Of a stretch of 64,000 nucleotides of DNA, positions 25,933 to 35,602 are shown piece after piece. Position 1 is the stretch's first letter. The number at the start of each line of letters is the position of its first letter. A model generated the notes under the pieces. The model was not told the DNA's origin. It ran no database searches and saw only the letters and a list, made by a program, of their open reading frames with translations. Source of the stretch: Alphaproteobacteria bacterium (lineage in GTDB: Bacteria; Pseudomonadota; Alphaproteobacteria; Rhizobiales; Xanthobacteraceae); NCBI GenBank assembly GCA_005884685.1, contig VBAH01000076.1, positions 62,001-126,000 on the forward strand, read 5' to 3'. The position numbers and the translations under genes are program-made.

Positions 25933-28016
25933 TGGCGGATACGCGATCCAGGCTGTCGAGCGTACGCACACCCGCCACGACGGGCACGGCCGTGCTCGAC
26001 GTGCGCGATTTGCGGACGCAGTTTTTCACCGATGCCGGCATTGTGCGCGCCGTCGATGGCGTCACGTTTTCCGTCGCTGCGGGCGAGACGCTTGGGATCG
26101 TTGGCGAGTCCGGTTCGGGCAAGAGCGTCACCGCGCTGTCGCTGATGCGGCTTTTGGATGAGCCCGCCCGGATTGTCGGTGGCGAGGTGCGTTTTCAGGG
26201 CCGCGACGTGCTCGCGATGAATCCGGACGAACTGCGCGCGCTGCGCGGCGACGGCGTCGCGATGGTGTTTCAGGACCCGATGACGTCGCTCAATCCGGTG
26301 CTGCGCATCGCGCGCCAGCTGGTCGAGACGATGCGGGCGCACGGCCGCTTCAGCGACGAACAGGCGACCGCGCGCGCGATTTCGCTGCTCGGCCGCATGG
26401 GGATCACCGCGCCGGAGCGGGCGATCAACTCATATCCGCATCAATTTTCCGGCGGCATGCGCCAGCGCGTCATGCTCGCCATGGGCTTTTCCAACGAGCC
26501 CGCGCTGCTGATCGCCGACGAGCCGACCACCGCGCTAGACGTCACCATCCAGGCGCAGATCCTCGACCTGATCGTGGAGCTCAACCGCGATTTCGGCGCG
26601 GCGATCATTCTCATTAGCCATGCACTCGGCGTCATCGCGAATGTGTGCCGGCGCGTCATCGTGATGTATGCCGGCGAGGTGGTAGAGGAAGGACCAACCG
26701 AACAGGTGCTGGCCGATCCACGCCATCCGTACACATGGGCGCTGATTAACGCGGTGCCGCGCATCGACCGGCATCTTCCCGGCACGCGCCGGTTGACCAC
26801 GATCGAGGGCGCGCCGCCCGACCCGCTCGGGATTCCGTCCGGTTGCCGTTTCGCCCCACGCTGCCCATTCCGCATCGCCAAGTGCGACGAGCATCCGGCG
26901 CTGCTCGACCTCGCGCCGGGGCGCAAGGCGCGCTGCTGGGTGACGCAATCGGGTGAGCCGTTGCCGCCGCCCATGGCCGCACAGACGGCAACGGCTGTCA
27001 GCACAGCCGTACCCAAGCCGTCCGAAACCGCAATCGCAGAGCCGCTGTTGAAAGTGCGCGGCCTCGTCAAGCACTTCCCGTTGCCACGTGATGGTCTGTT
27101 TGGCCCAAAGAAAGTGGTTCGCGCCGTCGGCGGCGTCGACCTCGACGTGATCGAGGGAGAGACCGTCGGCGTCGTCGGTGAATCCGGCTGCGGCAAGTCG
27201 ACCTTCGCGCGACTTGTCGTGCGGATCCACGAGCCGACCGCAGGCTCGATCCGCTTCGCCGGCCAGGAGATTGCCGATGCGTCCGCCGCCGTGATCCGCC
27301 CGCTGCGGCGGCGCATGCAGATGGTGTTTCAGGACCCCTACGCGTCGCTCAACCCGCGTATGACCGTCGGCGATATCTTAAGCGAACCCATCCGCTTCCA
27401 CGGCCTGACCGAGTCGGCGCGCGAAACCGCGGAGCGCGTGGAGGAGCTCCTCGCCGCCGTCGGCCTCAATCCGAAAATGGCGATCCGCTATCCCCATGAA
27501 TTTTCCGGCGGCCAGCGCCAGCGCATTTCGATTGCGCGCGCGCTCGCGCTCAAGCCTGAGTTCATCATCGCCGACGAGCCGATTTCTTCCCTCGACGTGA
27601 ATATCCAGGCGCAGATCATCAATCTGCTGATCGATCTGCAGGAACGCTTCCGCCTGACTTATCTGTTCATCGCGCATGATCTCGCGGTTGTCCGCCATAT
27701 CTCGGACCGCATCGCGGTGTTCTACCTCGGCAAGGTCATGGAGATCGCGCCCGCCGAAGATTTGTTCAAGGCTTCGCTCCACCCCTACACGCGTTACCTG
27801 ATCTCAGCGGTGCCGATCCCCGATGCGGACGCGGAGCGAAGTCGCGCGCGCCTTCCGCTGGCCGGCGAACCACCGAGCGCGATCGACCCGCCATCCGGGT
27901 GTTGCTTTCGCACGCGCTGCCCGATCGCCAAGCCGATTTGCGCCGAGGTCACGCCGCCGCTCGCTATGCTACGGAGCGACCATCTCGCCGCCTGTCATTT
28001 TCCAGGACAGTTCTGA
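25929..28016 (+). CDS. DppD-DppF fusion: double ATP-binding subunit of peptide-type importer
   Basis: 695 residues; ATG 25929 overlaps the permease stop. Two complete ATPase modules are joined. The first has Walker A GESGSGKS, signature FSGGMRQRV and [14 protein letters not shown], with an oligopeptide-transporter C-terminal cysteine cluster around [15 protein letters not shown]. The second has Walker A GESGCGKS, signature [23 protein letters not shown] and a second cysteine cluster ([15 protein letters not shown]) at the end, typical of DppD/DppF and sometimes binding Fe-S. Fusion of the two ATPases is well known in alphaproteobacteria. Confidence 0.94.
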   Translation: MMADTRSRLSSVRTPATTGTAVLDVRDLRTQFFTDAGIVRAVDGVTFSVAAGETLGIVGESGSGKSVTALSLMRLLDEPARIVGGEVRFQGRDVLAMNPDELRALRGDGVAMVFQDPMTSLNPVLRIARQLVETMRAHGRFSDEQATARAISLLGRMGITAPERAINSYPHQFSGGMRQRVMLAMGFSNEPALLIADEPTTALDVTIQAQILDLIVELNRDFGAAIILISHALGVIANVCRRVIVMYAGEVVEEGPTEQVLADPRHPYTWALINAVPRIDRHLPGTRRLTTIEGAPPDPLGIPSGCRFAPRCPFRIAKCDEHPALLDLAPGRKARCWVTQSGEPLPPPMAAQTATAVSTAVPKPSETAIAEPLLKVRGLVKHFPLPRDGLFGPKKVVRAVGGVDLDVIEGETVGVVGESGCGKSTFARLVVRIHEPTAGSIRFAGQEIADASAAVIRPLRRRMQMVFQDPYASLNPRMTVGDILSEPIRFHGLTESARETAERVEELLAAVGLNPKMAIRYPHEFSGGQRQRISIARALALKPEFIIADEPISSLDVNIQAQIINLLIDLQERFRLTYLFIAHDLAVVRHISDRIAVFYLGKVMEIAPAEDLFKASLHPYTRYLISAVPIPDADAERSRARLPLAGEPPSAIDPPSGCCFRTRCPIAKPICAEVTPPLAMLRSDHLAACHFPGQF

Positions 28017-28633
28017 GCGGCTAAACGGGAAACCGGAGCCCAGCGAAATTTGCAAGCATCAAAGAACCGAACTGCCCGTGAGCCGATTCGAGAATAATGG
28101 CCACTTCCGTCGCAAGTTCGGTCGCTCGCCCCATTCTCCTGGTTCGGTTCTCTTGCAAGGAGTGGCTATTTGGCGCGGAAAACGCGTGTTTCGGCTCTCA
28201 AAAAATCGCGCGAGACTAGAAAATAAGACTAGCTGGCGGAGGAAGTAGTCGCCTGCGAACCAGTCTGGACGGCCGATTCCCAGCTAACAGGGAAAATATC
28301 AGGGAACTTTTTGATTTCGGCCACCAGCATCTGCCCTCACCTTTAACTTCGGCCCACTTCACCGACACTTTGTGAACCAATTCCCTAACCAGCAGAACAG
28401 GGAATTTTCTGCGCAGATCAGGGAGTCTCTTGTGTGTATCAGGGGAACGCGGCGCGCAGGTGCGCCGCATCCAACCAGCTTTGCATGCAAACGATCGGTC
28501 GAGAGGAAGATTGCGGGACGGCTTCTGACGAAAGAATTGGGTTGCGGCTGCGCCGGGCGAAGCGCCGCTGTTACGAGTTTCGCCGTCATCCGAAGGAACG
28601 AACGAAGAATAAAGGCGCGTCAACAGCTGCAGG
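28017..28633. other. Gene-free stretch carrying degenerate repeat material
   Basis: No supportable gene. It contains the element at 28227-28480 and, further right, the upstream region of the exported-protein gene cluster. Confidence 0.5.
28227..28480. repeat. Degenerate interspersed element with tRNA-3'-end-like start and AACAGGGAA units
   Basis: Begins GACTAGCTGGCGGAGG (28227-28242), identical to 41305-41320; the other strand reads CCTCCGCCAGCTAGTC, like the end of a tRNA-Ser-type acceptor stem. It continues with AACAGGGAAAATATCAGGG and, later, AACAGGGAATTTTC and GATCAGGGAG. I recognise this composition from intergenic repeats of Bradyrhizobium-type genomes. A diverged copy is at 16197-16290. 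Outer limits are approximate. Confidence 0.55.
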
Positions 28634-31600
28634 TTGACAACCACTTTAGCTCAGGTGAAGCTTGAGTGGTATCGGTTGACTGGGGGCACCGTGCATATTC
28701 TTGATCTCGTCGATGGCCCTCTGACCGGCCGTCGGCTTCGCACCATTGATGACACAAGCGAGCCCGCGGCTCGACCGATAAGCCGGAGAGCGTTCCTCTC
28801 ATCTTCCCTGGCTACGTCGGGCGCAGCGCTCGCACCAACCCGAGCATTCGGATTTAGTTCGCCGCTTTTTCGTATTGACGAAACGACCTTTGCTGTCTCG
28901 TGGCGCAATCAGGAATGGACAATCGATTGTGCGGCATTTGATGGGAATCCTGTTCTCAACGTCGTGAATGAAGGCTCGGGCTACCGCGGCACTTTACGGC
29001 AAGCAAAGTTCGCCTCGACCGGCCTGAGTGCCGATCTGGATTTCGAAATCGCCCGCAGCGGGGCCGGCGAGTTGCATTTGCTGTTGCGCATTCCCGCATT
29101 GGGGATCGACGCCAGCTCGAGTCTGGAACACTGGCTTTCGGGCAAGGCATCGTTCCCGGTCACAGACATGCCACAGCAGCTAACCGGAGGCAGCGGTCTT
29201 GGCCGGTTTGAGATACGGGCGATGCCTCGCTCCCTCAATCACCTCTGGCGTTTGGATTTCGGCGCCGGTTCGGCAAGGCTCGGCAAACGTGAGTTCACCT
29301 CAGACGCGTTCTCACTTTTGGTTTGTACGCAAGACAAGTCCCTTCAAACCCGCAGTGAGATAAATGCCTCACTCGCCAGGCTGACCGATCCTGACGATTG
29401 GCTGCGCGCCAAGCAGGGAATCCGGGCTGCACCCGTGCTGGAAAGTGCACTGCGGCTTCGATACCAAATCTCCTCCGCCAAATTCGCCTCTCTCGTGGTT
29501 GAGCCGGAATCCGCATCGGATCAGCTCACGGTCCTGATCGCAACGACTGAGCGTGGCTTCGGGCGCATACAAGTCGAAAATTACCGCATCGCCGAAGTGT
29601 TCGATGGACGTTCTGTCAAACGAACGCTCGTTGGAGATATCGCACTTGCCGGGTCGCGGCTCGAAGCGGGTGGGCTGCGCTTTGATCTCTCCGGCATTGG
29701 GCACACCGGACGCTTTATGGCCGAGACGACGGGCCCTCGGCTCACGCGGCTCGACTGCGCCCCGTCCGCGATCGCATCAAGTGTTCCAGTTGAAGGTGCT
29801 CTGACCTCAACATTTCCACTGTCGATTCCCCAGCCCATTCGGTTTGCCGGCCCGCCGGACGACGCGGGCGAAGCAGCGCCGGGTCCGCGCATGCGTCTTG
29901 CGCAAGCGCGCTCGTCGCAATCGGACGCACCCGATTTTCTCACGCCCGGTCAGGGTCCAGGTGTCGCGACCGGAAACGTAGTCTGCAGCGGGTGCGCGCT
30001 CCCCGGCAAGCCGCAAGAACTTCGTTATTTCTCCACACACGCGATCCGGGCAGAGGATCTATTATGGCTGGGATTTGAGTTCTATAATTTTGAGCTCAAG
30101 GCCCCCAAAAAGGGTAAAAAATACCTCGCGCCATTAAAGGTCCCCGGTCCGGCGTTGGTGATCGTACACCTTCCTCCGCAGCACATTCTGGAAGATGCCT
30201 TTAACGAGGATATCGGGTGCCCAAAGCCAACTCCAAAGATTTCGTTCCCGATTGACGCCAAATCATCGGGGCCGTCGCGCCTCGTCTTTGAATTCCCCGC
30301 CGATGAAGACCGGCTTGACCTCACTTTGGATGCCCTCACCGACTGGCGTCGATGGAAGATCAAGAAAGTACCTGACAGTCGTCATTCGCAGCTGATCCGG
30401 GCACCCTTGTGGGACGAGACGGCGATCGAGGCGCCGACCTGCGGGTACATCGCGCCAGCACCGGGCGTATCGATGTCTTCGCCGAATGGGACGAGTATTC
30501 GGACGGACCCGGCATGGCCGACTGCCCTCACAAGGAGCGGCGCCAGCATCTTTGCTTCAGCTCGGATATCGATCTGCCGGATCTCACGATCAAACCGGAC
30601 GAATCGCACTTGACGGTTGATTTTGCGCGTCGCCACGAGTTTCCGACCACAAAGCACTACGCCGTCAAATACCGGATGGTTGCAACAACACGTTATCGGG
30701 AATATTACGATCCGAAGTTCGTGGCCAAACCTGAGAACATTACCATCAGGTCCGAGGAGTCCCAGACCTTTCACATTTTGAATACGGTGCCGCCGCCGGC
30801 TCCAGACTTCGTCTACGTGCTGCCAATCCTGATTCACGAGCAGGAGGCCGCGGTCGCCGCACTACCATATGGGAAAAAGAAGCCTCCTCCGACCCGGCGC
30901 AAGATTCGTCGCGGGCTGCGCGTCTATATGCGCCGAAACTGGTATCTGTCGGGACAGGACGAGAAACTTGCCGTCGTATTTGCGCCGTCCTCGCCGACGC
31001 CGGAGACAAAACTTCTCGATGCGGATCCTGAGAACCAGCTGCCGATGACCGAATGGGGGACCAACCCCATTTGGTACACCACACCGATCAAACGTCAGCC
31101 AACGGTAGATGACGCGCTCGTCGAAACCGGGATGCGGTTCGACGGGATCAAGATCGCCAAGAAGAGCGTAACCTCGGCCCTGGCCGAACAGCGCGATGCG
31201 GCCGCCAACGCTGCGGCCGAGAGCCGCAAAGACGAGAGCGCGCTGCAAAAATTCCGACAGCCGGACCAGCAGGTCGTGCTCGACGCGGACAGTGTTCAGA
31301 CCGTGGACGTTGCAGCCTTCGCGGTGCACTGCGACCACGACAAGGATCTCGTCTATGCCGACATAGAGTTCAAGGACACAGAATCCTATTCGCTCATGGT
31401 GAAGATGTCGCTTGCGCGGTTTCAGCCCTACTCGGCGCCATATGCACACCTTTCGTCGCTGACGAGCTGGGCCTTCCAGGCGATTTCGCCTGAGCGTGCG
31501 ATCACCTATGTCGTCGTTTCCGAAGTGAACGAGAATTCGCGGCAGGCGACCGAGCAGCTGAAGTTCACCATCAGCGGGACGGCTCCCGGCGATTCGCGTC

Positions 31601-31827
31601 AGGGATTCCGAGAGAACAGCCTGGAAGTGTTGCTGTTCGACGGCGACCAGCCCGTTTCAGAGTCGCAGGTCCCACTGCGCATCGACAATATGGCGCTCGG
31701 CTTCCGCATTCCAATGAAGCTGCTCGACGGTCTCAAGAGGCCGAGCCTGCATATCAAGGAATTCGAGTATGTTGGAAACCGCCACCCACGGCTGGTGCTG
31801 GCGGTCCATGTTCCGTTGAATGTATGA
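28634..31827 (+). pseudogene. Large Tat-exported protein of unknown function, interrupted by a frameshift near 30430
   Basis: Two overlapping frames make one gene of about 1060 codons. The first (28634 to about 30430) has a twin-arginine motif SRRAFLSSSLATSGAALA around residue 50, so the true start may be 28655, 28676 or 28691. The second frame (to 31827) picks up with ADLRVHRASTGRIDVFAEWD. The switch falls between WDETAIEA and DLRVHRAS, consistent with a single-base indel in GAGGCGCCGACC. The body looks beta-rich with no domain I recognise; CSGCALPG is a possible small metal site. An ATGA overlap (31824) leads into the first metalloprotease gene. Either a decayed gene or a sequencing error. 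Confidence 0.7.
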
Positions 31828-31907
31828 GCGCAGACAAAGGAAAGCAGCGCCGGAGATCGGATAGGCGAAACCGTCAACTACACTCAAGCCAAGCCGGGAC
31901 GTATCGA

Positions 31908-32966
31908 ATGCGCGGTCGACTCGAATTTGTCCTATCCCGATTCCTTCTAGGGATCGTCGCGATCACAATGATGTCCCTCACGGTCCATGCACAGACGGTT
32001 GAGTTCTGCGCCAAACCCTGGGCATCGCTGAGCGACGATGACCAATATAAAATCAAGAATATAACCAAGACGCTGATCAACGAAACCGGCCCCCAGACGG
32101 CTATCATCAAATTATGGGACACCAGAACGATTCCTTATTATGTGGACAGCGGCCTATCGGCGTCGCTTCTTCCCAAGATCAAAACGGCCACGGAACTCTT
32201 GTACGAACGTACGCTGGTCAAGTTTGTAAAATGCAACTTGGGCATTGCAAACGAGAAGGCCGTAAACGGCTTTCTGTACATCGGAAAATTCGATGATTTC
32301 TGCCGAAAGCTTCCGAACTCAGGAGCCTGCGCAAGTCACGGCATGAAGGAGAAGAATACACTGAGCGGCTTGGGTTCAAGCAATAGAAAGTCTATCACTT
32401 CAGAGAAGGCCGCTTCGGAGAGGGGCTCGACAATGGGCTTGAAGGAGGACAACACCGAGTACACAATACTTCACGAGCTTATTCACAGCCTCGGCTTTGC
32501 CCATCAGCAGCAGAATCCGTTTGCTGGGCGCTTTTTCAACAAGATCAACGAAGCCGACGACCAGTGCGTGGCGCGAACCAATGTATTCAAGCACGTTTAT
32601 TGGATTCCATACTATGACCCGGCTTCTATCATGCATTATTCCCTCGATGCCTGCAAAATCGAGCTGGATTGTGCGGTAAGCGTCGAAAAGGGGAAGGCAC
32701 CTACTCTGAAGGATTGCAAGGTTGATCAGGTCATTAAGGACCGGTCTCCCTGCTTTTACGCGAAGTCATCCGTTACCGGCGATCAGTGCTTCAAACGGCC
32801 ACTCCTGCTGGATTCGAAAGGAAAATATACGATAAATGATTTTGGTCAAAAACGATGCTTGTCGATGCTTGATCAAGCTTTGATCTTATCGCGATATTTT
32901 ACTGTCGATAAGGATACTTACGACCTTGCCGGCTTAACCTCCAAGGGCGTTTGCGAGGCGAACTAG
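31908..32966 (+). CDS. Astacin-like secreted zinc metalloprotease 1
   Basis: 352 residues from ATG 31908, chosen because a signal peptide follows directly (FVLSRFLLGIVAITMMSLTVHA); the ATG at 31824, overlapping the previous stop, is open too and would add 28 residues ahead of it. The metzincin zinc motif HELIHSLGFAH is at about residues 189-199 and the Met-turn SIMHYS follows near 240. Many cysteines suggest disulphides after export. It cleaves proteins in the periplasm or outside the cell; substrate unknown. The gene is richer in A+T than the transporters to its left and is followed by a second member of the same family. Confidence 0.82.
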   Translation: MRGRLEFVLSRFLLGIVAITMMSLTVHAQTVEFCAKPWASLSDDDQYKIKNITKTLINETGPQTAIIKLWDTRTIPYYVDSGLSASLLPKIKTATELLYERTLVKFVKCNLGIANEKAVNGFLYIGKFDDFCRKLPNSGACASHGMKEKNTLSGLGSSNRKSITSEKAASERGSTMGLKEDNTEYTILHELIHSLGFAHQQQNPFAGRFFNKINEADDQCVARTNVFKHVYWIPYYDPASIMHYSLDACKIELDCAVSVEKGKAPTLKDCKVDQVIKDRSPCFYAKSSVTGDQCFKRPLLLDSKGKYTINDFGQKRCLSMLDQALILSRYFTVDKDTYDLAGLTSKGVCEAN

Positions 32967-33040
32967 CCGAGCCCCCGCGCGCCGAACCGCTGACTGTCTG
33001 ACGCTGAGCGGACTTCGAATAGACCCGTGACGAGGCGACG

Positions 33041-34234
33041 ATGTCATTTGGGCAGACCGCGAAGTCCAGCCGCTGCTGTTACGCTTATTTGCCGATGCCA
33101 GAATCATTAAAGCAAACGATGGCGCTTCGGCAGCCTTTCGCGAATTTGCTGCTATTCGCACCAGTTACAATTGTGTTGGCAGCGGTTACTTTGGTGCCCG
33201 CATTTTCAGCAAGTTTAAAAGTCGACGCACAGCCGTTTTGTGCAAAACCACTTACAACGCCATTGACGCCAAAAGAGCTCGAGATTCTGGATGGTCTTAG
33301 CGCTCCTTCAAATGTCAAACGGGGAAATGTTGCCCTGTGGCCAACCTTGTATATTCCCGTGGTCTTCCACCAGTCGCTTAACGCATCGGCGAAGAAGTCG
33401 TTCAAATCTGCGGCTAAACACGTCAACGATATCGGCGGGATCAATCTGGTCGAGTGCGATGCCAGTGTGGTCGAGGACAAGCAGGTCGACGGCTACATGG
33501 TCATTGCGGAGTTAAAAATCGCGGGCTGCAAGGATCAGGCAGTGGCATGCAGCGTGGGCATGGGGTTCAAAAAGAAAAATCAACTGGGTGGCCTGAAGCC
33601 TGCCAACGCACTTTTGGCCGGCGGCCGCCCGGTTGGACTAACGCTGCCCTCAGCTGAGTCGCAAGCAATTGAAGACACCGTAGCTCATGAACTCATGCAT
33701 GCGTTGGGTGCCAAGCATCAACATCAGCATCCGGCTGCAGGTGACTATATTGAGGTCAACTTCGACGCAAAAAATGAGCGCGCCGCCGGCAATTGCCCAA
33801 TGGAAGGCGGGTCGAACTCCAACTCAGTTCAGGGCTTGTGGATCAATCGTTACGATCCAGGCTCAATAATGCACTACGAACTCGATAAGCAACGGCAGTG
33901 CGGAATAATGCTGAAGGGCTGCAAGCTAACCAAAACAGATGTTAAGGACATCAAGAAAGTATCTGCCTGCAAGGTTGAAGAGATTTTGGCCGAAGGTTAC
34001 CCCTGTGCATACAAGGGCTCCGCAGGTACCCCGATAAAGGGAACTAAATGCTTCAGGTTACCCACGAGTCTTCGATACGAAGAGCGGTATGGCAGCAGCA
34101 GTTACGACGTCAACTCAAAGAACTGTCTCTCCATCGTTGATCAAGCCTGGCTGAGAGCTGCATACAGCAGAATGGACGAGGACAAATTCAAGCTGAAGGA
34201 CCGGGTCACCGCTGGAACTTGTCGAGCCTTTTAG
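33041..34234 (+). CDS. Astacin-like secreted zinc metalloprotease 2
   Basis: 397 residues from ATG 33041, which has GAGGCGACG just upstream; ATG 33095 or 33119 would place the signal peptide (LLLFAPVTIVLAAVTLVPAF) nearer the N-terminus. The zinc motif HELMHALGAKH begins near residue 216 and the Met-turn reads SIMHYE. It shares with the preceding protein the FCAKP start of the mature part, a GMxKKNxLxGL segment before the zinc site and a C-terminal CLSxxDQA block. The two are therefore diverged tandem duplicates, with different spacing and cysteine pattern. Confidence 0.82.
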   Translation: MSFGQTAKSSRCCYAYLPMPESLKQTMALRQPFANLLLFAPVTIVLAAVTLVPAFSASLKVDAQPFCAKPLTTPLTPKELEILDGLSAPSNVKRGNVALWPTLYIPVVFHQSLNASAKKSFKSAAKHVNDIGGINLVECDASVVEDKQVDGYMVIAELKIAGCKDQAVACSVGMGFKKKNQLGGLKPANALLAGGRPVGLTLPSAESQAIEDTVAHELMHALGAKHQHQHPAAGDYIEVNFDAKNERAAGNCPMEGGSNSNSVQGLWINRYDPGSIMHYELDKQRQCGIMLKGCKLTKTDVKDIKKVSACKVEEILAEGYPCAYKGSAGTPIKGTKCFRLPTSLRYEERYGSSSYDVNSKNCLSIVDQAWLRAAYSRMDEDKFKLKDRVTAGTCRAF

Positions 34235-34258
34235 CAAGGCCAGATTTGGGCATCGATC

Positions 34259-34588
34259 TTAGGTCAGCGCCACCAACTCCACGCGCCGCGACGGCGGTGC
34301 CTGCGTGCTGAGGTTGGCGCGCTCGAAGACGCGTTCCCCGCGCGAGCGGGTGAGCAGCTTGTGGGCCGGATAGCCAAGCGCGACCATGTGCTGCTCCACC
34401 GCGATGGCTCGCGCCGTCGTCAGGGTCAGATTCAGCTCTTCGTCTCCAGCTGCATCCGCATATGCGTCGAGAATGATCGTCGGCTGGCCGTGCAAATCCT
34501 CAAGCGCCTTCTTAATTCCAGCCTTGGCCGCGGTTCCCAGTTTTGCGGCGCCGCTGGCGAACGCGACCGTATAGAGCACTTTCGTCAT
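34259..34588 (-). CDS. Small OmpA-like (peptidoglycan-binding fold) domain protein
   Basis: 109 residues from ATG 34588, with GGGAGG upstream; a longer frame to 34657 lacks such a site. The protein has DAYADAAGDEELNLTLTTAR, then an RARAI-like helix and a closing SRRVELVALT, the pattern of the OmpA C-terminal domain (D..G....N..LS..RA..V, ending SRRVE). No signal peptide or lipobox is visible, so export and peptidoglycan binding are uncertain. It is transcribed toward the second metalloprotease gene. Confidence 0.7.
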   Translation of the reverse strand: MTKVLYTVAFASGAAKLGTAAKAGIKKALEDLHGQPTIILDAYADAAGDEELNLTLTTARAIAVEQHMVALGYPAHKLLTRSRGERVFERANLSTQAPPSRRVELVALT

Positions 34589-35206
34589 CTCGCACCTCCC
34601 ACGCGCGATAATAGCCGACGCAGCCGAGCTTTCCAAGTTGCTGTCACGGTGATCCACCGTTCGTTGGAGCAGAACATGCGAGGCCAGTTCATCTGGTGTG
34701 CACTGACTTGCCTGGATCGGATTGCGTCCGCAGCGAGGGATAACTGCTGATTATTTATGAATGGTTCCGACACGGCACACCCGCGCGTTTCTTCCAAAGG
34801 CAAGCGATGATCGAGCTCGTAAGGCGGCATGCTAGAACAGCAGCAATTGATGGATCAGGTCAAGTGCGACGAGGCGCGTGAAATTGGCCCCGGTTTCGGA
34901 AAAACCTGATATTTTCTGGGCGTCAGGCTGAATTGTCTCTGATGATGGCGTTAGTACAACAACGGGTATCCAAAGCCAGCGATCGTTTTCGACCACGACG
35001 AAGCTGGCCAAATCCCCACGCGATGACGCATCCAGGCCGTCATTTCGACACGGGACATTCCCGTAGGCGGTGGTCGTTGACTTCACCCCCCGCGAGGACC
35101 TGCTGCGTGCGTTCGTCTCCTCGGCGACGCGAAGGGTTGCTGGAGGCAGCAGAGGCGCCTAAACTGATTGGGGGCGTGAGTGAAGAAGCCCACCTCGGGG
35201 GATCGC
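34589..35206. other. Gene-free stretch
   Basis: Short frames exist on both strands (for example 34832-35086 minus) but none has a ribosome-binding site, recognisable motif or codon pattern that convinces me. Promoters for the divergent genes on either side must be here. Confidence 0.4.
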
Positions 35207-35593
35207 ATGAGCAGTTATGCGCGAACGATTGGCACGATCGTCATACTCGCTATTTGTTTAGTCACGACGACCTCTAATGCTCAGTTGCCAAATCCGGGCG
35301 ATATGACGCGGAGCATGGCGAACAGCCGCATCATGATGGGCAAGGCCTATCTCGATGGCGGAAGGTACACCGATGCGGCAGCCGAATTCGAGACGGTTGT
35401 CCTGGACTTCGATGACCCCGACCACGAAATCTCCGACCTCCGGGCCACCGCCGGGGTGCTTCTCTGCTTGGCACGTGCAAGGGCAAAGCAAATGGACGCG
35501 GCGAGAAAAGCTTGCAATGCGGTCCTTCAGATGCAGGACGCGCCCCAAGAAATCAAGAAGCAGGCTTCCACTTTGCTCAGCAAATTGAACTAG
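35207..35593 (+). CDS. Small secreted TPR-like helical protein
   Basis: 128 residues from ATG 35207, preceded by GGGGGA. A signal peptide (IGTIVILAICLVTTTSNAQ) is followed by helices with the small-large pattern of tetratricopeptide repeats (GKAYLDGGRYTDAAAEFETV, then LARARAKQMDAARKACNAVL). It may act as a periplasmic scaffold. It ends 9 bases before the SUMF gene and so probably shares its mRNA. No closer family is recognised. Confidence 0.7.
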   Translation: MSSYARTIGTIVILAICLVTTTSNAQLPNPGDMTRSMANSRIMMGKAYLDGGRYTDAAAEFETVVLDFDDPDHEISDLRATAGVLLCLARARAKQMDAARKACNAVLQMQDAPQEIKKQASTLLSKLN

Positions 35594-35602
35594 CATACCT
35601 CG

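Noticed and set aside
34832-35086. 84-codon minus-strand frame
   Set aside because: No ribosome-binding site and no recognisable motif; kept as gene-free DNA.
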